From assembly GCA_934045905.1 (NCBI GenBank), contig OW203762.1:47641411-47705410 (forward strand): a DNA stretch of 64,000 nucleotides, written 5' to 3'. The notes under the pieces were generated by a model, which was given only the letters and a program-made list of their open reading frames with translations, did not search any database and was not told the DNA's origin. Origin of the DNA: Leuctra nigra. Its lineage: Eukaryota; Arthropoda; Insecta; Plecoptera; Leuctridae. Position 1 is the first letter of the stretch. Every line of letters begins with the position of its first letter. This document shows, in pieces, positions 1-10,429 of this stretch. A program made the position numbers and the translations under genes.

Positions 1-122
1 CAGAGAATGAAGAATAAATATACTTATTCAGAAATGGATTGGTCCCATAAAACACTGGTGCAGGTAAAATATCTGAGCTGAACACAAGAAAATGCATGCT
101 TTATACTCCTCACGGTGCTCAC

Positions 123-292
123 CGATGCGTCCAGGTGTCCCGTCGCTGATCCCGGTTCTCAGCAGGTTCTGCTGCAGCCGAGTGACAGCACCGCTCTCAC
201 CTTGAGAGAATGGGCGGAAGAGATGGATCTCGTTGCACACGGCAAGCAGCAGAGTGCCCTCCTCGTACGTCACGTAGCAGCTGTGTTCGCTC
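123..292 (-). CDS. apolpp: Apolipophorin exon 5
   Basis: The acceptor TGTTTCAG|GAGCGAAC supplies the third base of the split Thr codon; the exon then encodes SEHSCYVTYEEGTLLLAVCN and EIHLFRPFSQGESGAVTRLQ, matching the C.E.H.F.PFS pattern of lipophorins. The end is ambiguous: donor ATCG|GTGAGC ends the exon at 123, donor CACC|GTGAGG at 114; both leave phase 1. The first fits the consensus slightly better. Confidence 0.75.
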
Positions 293-3200
293 CTGAAACA
301 ACCCCAGTGAGGTTACACATCGTCACACGTGCAACAGACACCGCATTCCAAGTAGAAACTACATTTTTAAGTACAACTAATTGCTGTAAGCTAAAAAGGT
401 AACTAGGTACTTTTCTCTGTTTGACTATTAGTCTGGTAAGCTGCTCTTTCTATAATTCTTTCTGTAAAATCTGACATGAATTGAAATACTAAGCATATTT
501 ATATTCATATTATTAAAAAGGGAGTTTTAGATCAATTCAATATTTTGTATATGAACTGCAAATTTAAATTACCTTTAAAGGTGTGGGCTCAAATCCCACC
601 GGAGGTCAAATCTTTTAAATTTACAGTTCATATACATAACATCATCCCACAATGACAATTTTGACAATTTTATTAAATTGTCAAAAAATTTCTACATTTC
701 AATTAAATATTTGTATTGTAATGAGTGAGTAGAATTCAATGAAAAGTCGTACTTGTTGCTGATAGTAACTCACGTGACAAGTGGCTGGGACTGAGCGTGA
801 GAGTCATACGGCGCCGACTGCAGGGACAGAAAGTTGTCCATGGGTCGTGCACACGCCACCGGGTTCTTGGACTTCTCAAACAGAACATTGTTGGAGCCAG
901 TGCCTATGACCACCTTGTATTCCGTCTCGCACTCACCAATCACGTCCGTCTGTAAATAATTTCCACTCTGCTCAAATGCATTCAATAAACACATCCATGT
1001 CATCTAGCAAGATGAACTACCTCTGGTATTTGACAAATTACAAAACCAGGCACAAATAGCAACATATCCATTTCTTTTCTCATGATAAGATGGTATTAAA
1101 ATGTTTTCTGCTTTTCACAACTCTTTGTCCTATGATTTGTGAAATGAATTGCTGCTAAATTCAGCTGTTAATCAGGCAACAATCTAACAAACCCATCCTA
1201 CTTCCGTACAAAGCTTGAGAACAAAAACAACCGAGAAGAGATAGTAAGCTTAAAGTGAAAATCTCATGGTTATAATTAATATCCAGTATATTTACATATT
1301 TCATATCATATCTGTCATGGGTTACTGAGCCTTGTGTGAAACCTTGGAAAAGTGCCACAAACTGCTCTGAACCGAACTAACCGCAGTACAATCTGACTGA
1401 CCTCATAGACTTTGTGATCTGTTTCCAACTGCTTCATGGAGTTCTGGAACATGGACAGAATCCCGCGCTTCACGTTGAGAACCCACGCCGGGTCGTCGCT
1501 GGAGACGCACAGAGCGTCGATCACGCCGTCTTGGAACGAGAACATCAATGCACTGCGTTCCAGCGCGACTTTGAAGTCCTCGGCACGAGACACCGGAGTG
1601 TGTTGTTCCACGCCCGAAGGGACGGAATCCTCCAGCAAAACATTGCCAAGCTGCATGAAGACAAGAATTGATGCTTTAAACATGGATTCAGCTGTTATAT
1701 TTAGTCTGCTACTGTGGATTTCAGGTCTAAGATTGGATAATATTTTAGATTTTAATACTTGTGTTTGTAAATTTGACACTTTTTCCTACAAATAACTTAA
1801 TCCAAGGATATAGTAGGGGAGCAAATGTAATTCCGCTCGATTGGAGTGCCGAAATAGATTTTTTCATAATTATCGATTGTTCACATCATTCTTAATATTA
1901 CCTGACGTGCCTTCAATTTTTTTGGTGGCCATCTTGGAAAATATGGCGGAAAACGAGCGAAAAACGTAAATTTTACAAATTATTTAATTGTTGGTAGAGG
2001 AAAGATTGAAAAATTATGAAATAATTCACGAAAACTAACTCAAATATAGTGACTTGAAAAAAAATTACGCGGTAAACAAAAATTTTAAATTTTTTTAAGA
2101 AAAATTTAATTTTTTTTTATTTTTAATTTTTTTTAAACGCATATTGTTCAAAATGAAATTGTCTACAAATTTTAATTCCACATATTTTAGTCTAAGTCCA
2201 CGCGTTTCATAATAAATTGAGAGCAAAAAAACACAGAAACGTGATTGGTCAATTCCAACAATAAAAAAATAAAATTCGTTCACGGCGTATTTTTTTTTCA
2301 AGTCCCCATATTTGAGTTAGTTTTAGTGAATTATTTCATAATTTTTCAACCTTTCCTCTACCAGCAATTAATAATTTGTAAAATTGACGTTTTCCGCCAT
2401 ATTTTCCAAGATAAGGCACGTCTAATATTAAGAATTATGTAAACAATCGATAATTATGAAAAAATCAATTTCCGCACTCCAATCGAGCGGAAAGCATTTT
2501 TTCTACACTTGAACCTGGAGGCCAAGTCTTAAAACTTACGCCTTCAGGACGCAAACGCTCTAGGACGTCATAAAGTCCCATTTACTGTAAGAATGATGAC
2601 CTTGAAATCTACTGTTAACTGTTTATCTTAATTTTGAATAAGGTTTTATGACTGAATAACATCTGTAATAATAATTATAATATTAATAAATTGTTTCCAA
2701 TAGATTGCTGGATGACAATCAAATAAGTGGCTTGACTTTATGTTTCAATGTCGATCACTCTTACAGTAAATTGGACTTTATGACGTCCTAGAGCGTTTGC
2801 GTCCTGAAGGCGTAAGTTTCAAGACTTGGCCTCCTGCACTAATACCTGATTCTCTTTCAGCACTTCTTCTAGAACAAAACTATAAAATTATGTTTTGAAC
2901 TGCTGAAACAATTTGGTGCAATATGTACGAGTAAAGTGAAGGTGGATGAGCAGTGAATAGACATATTATATGAGTGGATGTAAAATGTAGTACTTTAAAA
3001 AGGTATGCCTACCGTCATGGTGAGGTCGCAATGTGACTTGACGTGGATTTCAACGGTGGCCGACAAATACAAGCGAGACTCGTCCGATCCCACGCCATTG
3101 ACAGAAGTCGTCATGGGTGCCCGGTAGTCGTAGATATAGCTCTTGCCCACTTCGTAGGAGAGCTTGCCGCCCTCTGCAACCAAACCCTTCACTGTCAAGT

Positions 3201-6200
3201 GGACAGTCGACACATTGGGAGGTAACAATCTATGATATCCTCCTCCACCCCATTGCTACTTCTTATCACAATGCAATGTTCGAATTTGTAAATACCTGCC
3301 TACATTGAAAACCAGAAGAATCTCAACTTCTATTTCATTAAAGGCTACCCGGAGGAGCCAATGCTGACTATGTTAAATATGTCAACTTCATGTACCTTTT
3401 TCTCAATAATGGGCAGAGCAAATATTCTGAAAAAAATTAAGAGTGATATTTGGGTCCAGATAAGCCAGATAAGATAAAATCCAGATAAGTAAATCAAAAT
3501 TCTTATAATTATATATATATATATTTTTTTTTATATGTTAACAAATGCTTTATCTTAAATTGGTCAACACACTAGTAGAATGTACAGGAAAAAAATCAAG
3601 AAAATCTGTTCAGTCAATGCTGAGAAAAAGTACATAAGAAGAAATTTGGTGTTTTGAGATAATTAACACCACAAAGCAACATGAGACCCGTTGTCAGAGG
3701 TACATTCAGAAAAATATTTCCTGTATTAACAATTGTGATGCGATTTCAATGCAATTTGGTTTGTTATAAAGAAAATACAATTTTACACAAAAGTTATTTA
3801 TAATCTCAAATCTCAAAAATTCTAAAAAAGTACCTCTGGGTCCCTTAAAATTAAACTGAAATTGCCAGCTAAGGAAAAAAGTGAATTCATCAGTAAACAG
3901 GAATTCTTGAAAAAAATAGCAAATAGAATCTACACAATTTTAATAACTCAGATCAGGAAAATACAATTTGATTGATTGCACAAAACAAGATGATACCTGG
4001 GGTTAAAAACTCATCTTCCAATCACGGTCAAACAAACAAACAAACAGTTTGTTACTTTAAGTTTAAACTTAAACTTAAAGTTAACTTCCCCTCCCGATCG
4101 AACATTCCAAAATATTTATTTTTTGAAATTACCACCATAAATTACTTTTTCCAACATTTCAACTATATTTAAGTATAAAAGAATCATAAAATGTAATTAA
4201 ACTTGCAACTCCTGTCTTACTGCGAGGTTTCAATTTATTGCTTTCCGAGAATGAACAAAACTTTAACACAGGAGGTACAGGGAAATCTATTAGTTTTTGG
4301 TTTATAACTTTTAAAACAGCACACGTTGGTATTGTTTTCAATTTTTTTCCTAATACAATGCCTAACTATCTATCTAGAAATCAGTTTTTTGAAAAAACGT
4401 TAAACCTCGGTAAAATTCAAAACTCAAAAATAGCATGGAAATCGTCATGATTTTAATGGCCTAGATAAGACTACATGTTAAAAATAGGAATTTAAAACTA
4501 CAATATCTCAAAATTTAGACACGAGAAGTTGTTCATACTTCACAGTATCGTGTAAACAGTGATTATTGATACCTCTGCCAAAAATAAGATCATTTGGAAG
4601 ATGTGACTTAACAGTTGTGCTACCTTAAACAAGAATGACGACTATTTTGCACTCATACTTTTTACATGTCAGTGCTGAATGTTTATATATTTTGTTTTTG
4701 TGTATTTTTTTATTTTTTATATTTTTTTATTTGAACTCCACAAGTGGAAGTAAAACTCCACAAGTGAGTATGCCTAGGAGAGTAAGGTCGGGGACAGGCT
4801 AAGTTGAACCCTGTTTAGCATTGCCAGGTATAGGCCGGCCCATGCTAGCGCGGGTTCAACTTAGCCTGTCTCCGACCATAGTATAGTTGCTGCTTTACAA
4901 GGAAAAATAAACATATTTTTTAGTGAACTTCATTTTAAAAAGATTCGTGTTTTTCGAAATATATATTTCCCCTTTTCCGCCGTTGCCTGTGAAGTAACCC
5001 CATAAAACACTCCGTGTGAAAACTACCAGTACCTAACTCCTCTCCTAGATGAAATAACATTCAGCAAAAGGAGTGAAAATGAGTGAAATAAAAAAGGGCT
5101 AAGTCAACATGTTAACTCGAAATGATAATCAAAAAAAATAAAAACAAGTACCCCAACGGATAGCAGTTTATTGGCCAGAAATATTGGCCAGAAACGCATA
5201 AAATATAATAAGCCACAACTTTTATATTTTTTAAAAAAAAATTTGAATGAACTTGTAACGGACTCTTACTTGATTTCTCGCCACGTCAGTGTTGAATGTT
5301 CATATTTTAGGAGCGTGGGCTTAGCTGCTTTTACAGGGAGGAATGAGCATAATTTGTTAAATGGACCGTTTTACAAAGCTTCATTGGCGCGCTCATGTAG
5401 CTACATAACACCCCATTGACGCAGTTATAGGTACTTGGCCAGCTGGCGTAACACTTCCCCGACTCTACGAGACAAGATGCTTGTTGGTTCGACAAAGGAC
5501 CATGGGTACATCTCCGATTGACGCTAAAAGCAATGCAATCAGTAATCATATTCATGACTTCGTTCACCCGAGTACAAATGCATCCAGTTAATGGCGAACT
5601 TTGACCTGTCAATGCAACTTGCGACTCAGTCACGTGATAAGATGACGAAATCAAAGAAAAATTGCAAAATCGGTGCAATGTATTTTGCACACAGAAAAAA
5701 AAAAGATTCCGCCAGCCAATCATTTGTTCTTTCATAGGAAAGTGATAGTAAAACCCATAAATAAATGGTGCAAATCCCTGTAATCCCGTGGACAAAAGCA
5801 ATTAGCATTATTGAATTCAAGAGTAAAGGGACCCATGTTTATTTATCTGTGAGAGCGCCTACGGTCTGTTCGCTGACGCGAAGGCTCGTGGAAAAATGTG
5901 TTTTAGGTACACCCAACAAATCATAAAACGGTATTTGAACGAAACAGATTGGCTGCTGGTCAGGTTCATTGACAATCAATCCTTGTTATTATCAATGAAA
6001 TCAGAGCTCACCTACTAGAGGTAGATGACGAGTTAGCATATTAGACTTCATCGGATGATGCCCTCACATTTTTTTCAGACGATCCATTTCTTTCAAATAC
6101 CGTTTTATGAATTGTCGAGTGTACCTACTTATAATGAGCCAGCGATATCTCAAATGAAATGACAAAGTGGGTAGGCTGACACATGTTCCCGCGGGCCTAG

Positions 6201-7622
6201 GGCTCAAGGAACACACTATAGGCGTGAAGTAATAAGAATGGAATGAAAAAGCTGACACATGTTCCCACGGGCCGAGGGCTCAGGGAACAGCAGTGGCGGC
6301 TATTACAGTGTGCAAGGTGTGACAATTGCACACCTGATCATCCAAGAAAATTATTTAAAAGTGCTCCCTAATCCAGGAAGTAGGAAGTTAAATATTTTGT
6401 CTAATCATTTTGCTCTCCAAAAGACGTAAAAATGCATCAATTTCAAACTAAAGATACAAAAAATCCGGGGTTATGCGCCCCGGCCCCGCATCTGCTGGGG
6501 GCTCTCCTCTTAGAGTACTTTCTTCTACGTCCTTCTATGTAATTGAACACCTGTTGTAAAGCCAAATAGCCGCCACTGGGGAACAGACTATTTGCATGAA
6601 GTAATGTCAAGAGAGTAGACTGACACATGTTCCCACGGGCCGAGGGTTTAAGGAACACACTCTAGGCGTGAAGTTATAAGAATGGAATAAAAAAGCTGTC
6701 ACATGTTCCCACGGGCCGAGGGCTCAGGGAACAGACTAGAGAGTGAGAATGCTGACACATGTTCCCACGGGCCGAGGGCTCAGGAAACAGACTATAGGCA
6801 TGAAGTAATGTAAAGTGAGTTACCTCTGCAGTAGCCAGCACATGTGTGTAGTTCTCGCGAGGTTGGCACCGCCGGACCTGTAAGTGGCAACACTGATATC
6901 ACTGACACTCTCACTGCACTTCCTACTCGAAATACTTCATCCAAAATGATCCAATTAACCGCGAGTTTCATTGCAATAAACGACGGCCATTCATTTCAAG
7001 AGAAGTTTCGTGTGAGAAGGGGTGGACATTTGCATTTTTATCATATAATTTGTCAAACCAAAAAATTGTAGAGTGAAATTAATTAAAAATGCACAAGGAA
7101 CCGAGGAAAAGCGTAGGTACTTCCAATTTAAAAAAAATCACACAAACACGATATTTACAGTGATTTGGAAAAATGAAACATATTAGTCAATGGACAATAT
7201 TCCATCAATCAATCATCACTCAATTAACGCTAGATCCAATATTTCAAAACAGAATTGGATCTTTCAGACTTATCTCAAAGTCGCCTCCTTCAAAAACCTT
7301 TCAAAGAAATGCATTCCAACAATGGTTGATTGAACATTGACTTTTTCACTTTTCCACTTTTCCACGATGTTTCTAGGTATATCCAATCAGGGGCTTTGTT
7401 GGCAGCCACTGGCAACGTTGAATAACCACTTTCCCGCGTTCCTGATATCACTGAATTAGGATCATCCAAAGCTCCAAATCGCGCCGAAACAAAACATCTC
7501 CCTTTGCGACGCATTGTGACACTTGGCACACGTTGATTGCAAATCACTCGCGGCTTGTTTGGTGGATTCTTACCGGCGGCCACCGCGGCCGCGAGAACCG
7601 CCGCTAGCACTAGAGTCAACAT
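123..7622 (-). CDS. apolpp: Apolipophorin precursor (apoLp-II/I), 5' part, five exons
   Basis: Insect haemolymph lipoprotein (lipophorin) backbone, secreted by fat body and carrying diacylglycerol and other lipids; the family belongs to the large lipid transfer proteins with vitellogenin and MTP. Exons read here are 7574-7622, 3013-3173, 1402-1650, 774-949 and about 123-292. Together they give about 268 residues with consistent phases (1, 0, 0, 2, 1). They encode a signal peptide, then the start of the lipoprotein N-terminal domain with EVGKSYIYDYRA, DPAWVLNVKRGILSMFQNSM and TDVIGECETEY, all strongly family-typical. The mature N-terminus lacks the short Cys-containing stretch seen before EVGK in some insect apolipophorins, so a missed small exon in the 4.4-kb intron 1 is possible. 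The full protein is usually over 3,000 residues, so most of the gene lies left of the window. Vitellogenin is the main alternative and fits the motifs less well. Confidence 0.88.
547..635. repeat. Short palindromic element with tRNA T-arm-like core
   Basis: The 22-base arms GTATATGAACTGCAAATTTA and TAAATTTACAGTTCATATAC are near-perfect inverted repeats around a core containing GTGTGGGCTCAAATCCCACC, which looks like a tRNA T-arm (B box). It lies in apolipophorin intron 4 (293-773), which otherwise shows nothing. The 950-1401 intron also shows no other feature. Confidence 0.6.
774..949 (-). CDS. apolpp: Apolipophorin exon 4
   Basis: 176 nt from acceptor ATTTACAG|ACGGAC to donor GTCAC|GTGAGT. 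It encodes TDVIGECETEYKVVIGTG onwards to a SQPLVT end. The TDV.G.C...Y pattern follows the WVLNVKRGI block in the lipophorin family. It starts in phase 0 and ends two bases into a codon, matching exon 5. Confidence 0.85.
1402..1650 (-). CDS. apolpp: Apolipophorin exon 3
   Basis: 249 nt, phase 0 at both ends, from acceptor TTCATGCAG|CTTGGC to donor TATGAG|GTCAGT. It encodes 83 residues including SALMFSFQDGVIDALCVSSD and DPAWVLNVKRGILSMFQNSM, the best-conserved block of the vitellogenin-N domain and the strongest evidence for the family. Confidence 0.9.
1831..2492. mobile_element. Foldback/MITE with long arms
   Basis: The ends TTCCGCTCGATTGGAGTGC and its inverse at 2473-2492 begin two arms of about 220-250 bases (1831-2080 and 2270-2492) that pair with scattered mismatches, for example the shared GTTAGTTTT...CTCAAATAT block. 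The centre is A/T-rich. There is no coding potential. No clear target duplication was found. It sits in apolipophorin intron 2. Confidence 0.75.
2516..2835. mobile_element. Second foldback element in the same intron
   Basis: Arms 2516-2600 and about 2748-2835 are inverted repeats, starting at GGAGGCCAAGTCTT and running through ACGCCTTCAGGACGCAAACG, with a spacer of about 150 bases. It lies 24 bases from the end of the previous foldback. The remaining intron sequence to 3012 shows nothing. Confidence 0.75.
3013..3173 (-). CDS. apolpp: Apolipophorin exon 2
   Basis: The acceptor TTGGTTGCAG precedes AGGGCGGC; joined to the single G from exon 1 it makes GAG. The exon encodes EGGKLSYEVGKSYIYDYRA and continues to a CDLTMT end. 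This is the first beta-strand region of the lipoprotein N-terminal domain. The donor is ATGACG|GTAGGC, and the exon ends in phase 0. Confidence 0.85.
4786..4877. repeat. Small hairpin element (copy 1)
   Basis: GGTCGGGGACAGGCTAAGTT and its inverse ending at 4877 form a stem around a GGCCGGCCCATGC core. A diverged relative with the same GTCGGGGAC start, GGCCCATGCGATAGCG centre and CTGTCACCGAC end occurs at 31809-31907 in a HEATR3 intron, so this is a dispersed family. Confidence 0.6.
5906..6125. mobile_element. Palindromic MITE, family of four, copy 1
   Basis: About 220 bp. The ends GGTACACCCAACAAATCATA and the inverse of GGTACACTCGACAATTCATA are terminal inverted repeats continuing through AAAACGGTATTTGAA. 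The centre contains ATCAATGAAATCAGAGC and CTAGAGGTAGATGACGAG. Other copies are at 15300-15518 (inverted), 28462-28678 and 57744-57958. There is no open frame, so it is non-autonomous. Ends abut TA, but a target duplication is not certain. Confidence 0.75.
6176..6800 (+). repeat. Minisatellite, unit about 75-80 bp
   Basis: Five copies of a unit containing GCTGACACATGTTCCCACGG followed by GCCGAGGGCTCAGGGAACAG and usually GGCGTGAAGTAATAAGAATG, at about 6176, 6251, 6617, 6694 and 6750. The array is split by the insertion at 6291-6578. The whole array lies in apolipophorin intron 1, about 0.8 kb downstream of the first exon. Confidence 0.8.
6291..6578. mobile_element. hAT-like MITE with 8-bp target duplication
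   Basis: 288 bp bounded by CAGTGGCGGCTATT and its exact inverse AATAGCCGCCACTG. Both flanks carry GGGAACAG (6283-6290 and 6579-6586), part of the host minisatellite unit, so the empty site can be read directly. CAGTGGCGG ends and an 8-bp duplication fit hAT (Buster-like) elements. No transposase is encoded. Confidence 0.9.
7574..7622 (-). CDS. apolpp: Apolipophorin exon 1: signal peptide
   Basis: The 49-nt coding part starts at the ATG at 7622 and encodes MLTLVLAAVLAAAVAA, a hydrophobic secretory signal peptide. It ends one base into the next codon at a strong donor (CCG|GTAAGA). A TATA box lies 115 bases upstream, which supports this as the first coding exon. Reading through the donor gives an unrelated open frame, so the longer open reading frame here is not the protein. 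Confidence 0.85.
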
Positions 7623-7708
7623 GTCAGTCCGAGTGGACAGAGAAGCGATGTCTGTAGGACACTATCAGCGACGTGGTATCGCTGACATCGATGTGAAGCA
7701 CAAACACT

Positions 7709-7743
7709 ACTGGCGGTCGCGCGCGCGGGCCGGGACATTTATA
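7709..7743 (-). promoter_or_regulatory. apolpp: Core promoter of the apolipophorin gene
   Basis: On the minus strand a TATAAAT box lies at 7737-7743, 115 bases before the start codon. An initiator-like CCAGTAGT occurs about 28 bases downstream of it, near 7709-7713, giving a predicted 5' UTR of about 90 bases. The site itself is only sequence-predicted, but its fit to the signal-peptide exon is good. Confidence 0.6.
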
Positions 7744-9490
7744 GCCTCCGAGTGATCACAGTCCATCTGTATCATTCTCATCTTGCTGCAGAGTCTGGAG
7801 CATTCTTACAGGCAAATGTTGCTCCGACCTTGCGATGCGTAGCTTATGGAAAGCTCGGGAAAGTCCGGAAAAACATCAGCTAATGTGAGGGTTGAAAGTT
7901 TTACCATGGTGACGGTAACATTGTTACGGAAATGTACTCAATTTCAGACAAGAAAATAAAAATAATAAAATGTTGCCTACAACGAAAGAGACTATTGAAT
8001 AGACTTCCCCCACCCCACCTTACAACTTGTCTAAGATGCACTCGAGGGTAAAAGGGGACCTCTAGATCGTCTATGTAGCCGCCCCCTAAACATTTCATGG
8101 AAAGTGACCGAAATCCCGTGAAAAACAGAAAATGTTCAGGAGTAGAGTTATGGCAAATTGTATTGGCTCTGAAGATATCGTTAGTACGAAGAGGAATCAC
8201 TCACATTACAAAAATACATCGATTTATTTACCTCAATAAAGTTATAATCTGACCCGTAAACGTGCCAACAAAATGTCCGTCCTCAGATGGAAAATTCAAT
8301 AATTTTGCATTGCTGATATAAAACAAAAAAAGTTCGACTGCCAAAGAAAAAAATAGTATCACATTTTGCACTATTCTGCCAATTTTATCTGCTAACAGCC
8401 CTCACTAAAATAACATTGAGAGGTAGAAGGCAAAAACGTGTCAAAATTTTACCTCCTGATAAATCGTCATCGCAATAACCAAAATCAAGTCGTTGTGGAG
8501 GCCTATTTGAGAAATGATGTGTTGAGCAGGGTGTTGTGCGTGGGGCTCTTTTAAGGTCGCGGGTTTGGACGGATTTTCCATTCATTTTTCAATCCATAAA
8601 TATGTACTATGTTTAGTATAAATAAGAATCGGCAACATTGGGCAAAACAAAGCTTTCGTGATTTCACAAAAATAAAGTTCAATCATGTAATTGATTCCAT
8701 CCAACTTTCCTCAAATTCATCCCGTTGTGTTTGTTGTAGGTATGTCAGTATACTCATGGAAATGCAACAGAGAATCGTGGAATCGTATGGTATTAACTAA
8801 TGAAAGAGTGACGCAAACAAGACTGTTACTTAACTCTGATAGTGATTTGACTTTGATCTTCTCTCCGCAATCCGAAATGATCTTGCAGAACCAAATGTTA
8901 CATTCGCGTAGTATCGGAAGTGGACACAATACTTAACTACAGATTATTTTATTTTAGCTCTGATGAAGACAAAGAAATATTGATGCGTATTAAATTTATA
9001 TGATACGAAAGTCCGAATGATTGGCAAAATTGTGCAAAAGTCATGTTTGGTTTTATGGATTTTTAAATTATAAACAATATACGAGTCAATAAAATATCTT
9101 TTAAAAAGGTACTGATTTGGCAATTAGCAACTTTGAATGCAATCTCTTGACAATATGTTTACTTCGACGACTCAACAGGAACCGTTAGATTTCAAAATAC
9201 ATCTACAAACTCAAGGAATCAGTCAGTCGTCTGGGATCAGGGAGAGGAGCACCTGGTAGATATTGTTACGTCACGGGAGACGGCAGTGACAATCAGTTGA
9301 AGTAGGTTCCTACATTAGACCTAATGGGCCGCCAAACAGCCGATTAATAAATTGCCTCTCGACATCCATCAGCCATCGCACTCGACTCTCCCCCGCGGTC
9401 ATCACAAAGTCACACACCACCGTCATCGCGTCTGTGCCATGATCACAAGCATTCTCAAGATCAAACAGTGTTCAAACCATCTGGAAGAAC
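7744..9490. other. Region upstream of apolipophorin, no gene seen
   Basis: This stretch holds the distal promoter of the apolipophorin gene and ordinary AT-rich sequence. Open frames are short and overlapping in several phases, with no recognisable domain or splice-consistent exon pair. Confidence 0.5.
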
Positions 9491-9491
9491 A

Positions 9492-10426
9492 ATACCGGGG
9501 GTGGGATTACATCAAATGATAACTTTCTTGTCGCGGTGACAAGCTTCTCATCTCAATGTTATTCACGGCCTTCTAGGGACTTGTCACCGTGACAAGAGAG
9601 TTATCATTTTATGTAATCGCACCCCGGGTGGCGCAAAGAAACGCACAATGGGCGAGACATCGTTGTGACGAAACTACTGCACACATCGGGCTGAAAATTT
9701 AACATAATATAAACAACATACTACGGTGTGATATGTGATGTGTGCACGTTTCAAAATCATTACCATTGTAGGAAAAAAGTTGCAGCTGTTCAAATTTGGT
9801 TGTCAAAAATTGATTATACTGAGCTCAAATAGCGCGCGTCCAGAAAACTGAAAATCCAGAAAACTTAAAACTGAAAATTTCAAATTATATGGAAACTATA
9901 TTAAGATCGAATGTGTAAAAATTTCAATCAATTTGAATGAATTGAGGAAATGGAATCTTGAAGTTAAACGTAAAATCAGAATTTGTATAGATCATTTTCT
10001 GAACTTTTATTACACACATTATAAAAGTGATGTTTCCACTTTTCTGTTTTCAAGCTCATACTTCAAAGTTCCTTAACTATCGTTCCATATATTGATATTG
10101 ATTGAAATTTTTACACAATCGATCTTAATCTATTTTGAATTAAATTTTACATTTTCAGCTTGATATCGTCCGTAGTTTTGAAGAAACAGCGCTCAGGCCA
10201 ATGCACGTTTTCTGACCGTGCGTTATTTGAGCACCGTATCGATTTTTTGACAACCAAGTTTGAACAGCTGTAACTTTTTTCCTGCAATAGTAATGTTTTT
10301 GATACTAGCACATATCACACCGTAGTATGTTATTTATCTTACGTTAAATTTTCAGCCCGATATGTGCAGTAGTTTCGTCACAGCGATGTCTCGCCCAATG
10401 TGCGTTTTTTGCGCCACCCGGTATAG
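9492..10426. mobile_element. Foldback element with nested MITE
   Basis: The outer ends are ATACCGG...GGTGGCGCAAA on the left and TTTGCGCCACCCGGTAT on the right. The arms continue inward for about 220 bases through CGAGACATCG, CGAAACTACTGCACA and ACATACTACGGTGTGATATG. The centre (about 9850-10200) contains a second, weaker inverted pair. The left outer arm is interrupted after ATACCGG by the 9498-9625 insert. There is no coding capacity. Confidence 0.75.
9498..9625. mobile_element. Small MITE nested in the foldback arm
   Basis: About 128 bp. GGGGTGGGATTACATCAAAT at the left and its inverse (GTAATCGCACCCC) at the right continue through AATGATAACT and CTTGTCACGGTGACAAG. Removing it restores the outer element's ATACCGGGTGGCGCAAAG terminus, which matches the other arm. 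Confidence 0.7.
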
Positions 10427-10429
10427 AAT

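Larger units (their letters stand above)
3174..7573 (-). other. Apolipophorin intron 1 (4.4 kb)
   Basis: The intron runs from donor GTAAGAATCC to acceptor TTGGTTGCAG. It holds an AT microsatellite near 3513-3535, a small hairpin at 4786-4877, an end resembling the 12 kb hairpin element near 4993-5037, a palindromic MITE at 5906-6125, and a minisatellite at 6176-6800 with a hAT-like insert. No recognisable exon was seen in 3240-4780 or 5170-5900, though a short missed coding exon cannot be excluded. Confidence 0.7.

Noticed and set aside
5331..5801. 156-codon minus-strand frame in apolipophorin intron 1
   Set aside because: Cys-rich but irregular, no family, and no plausible acceptor/donor pair that would fit the gene phase.
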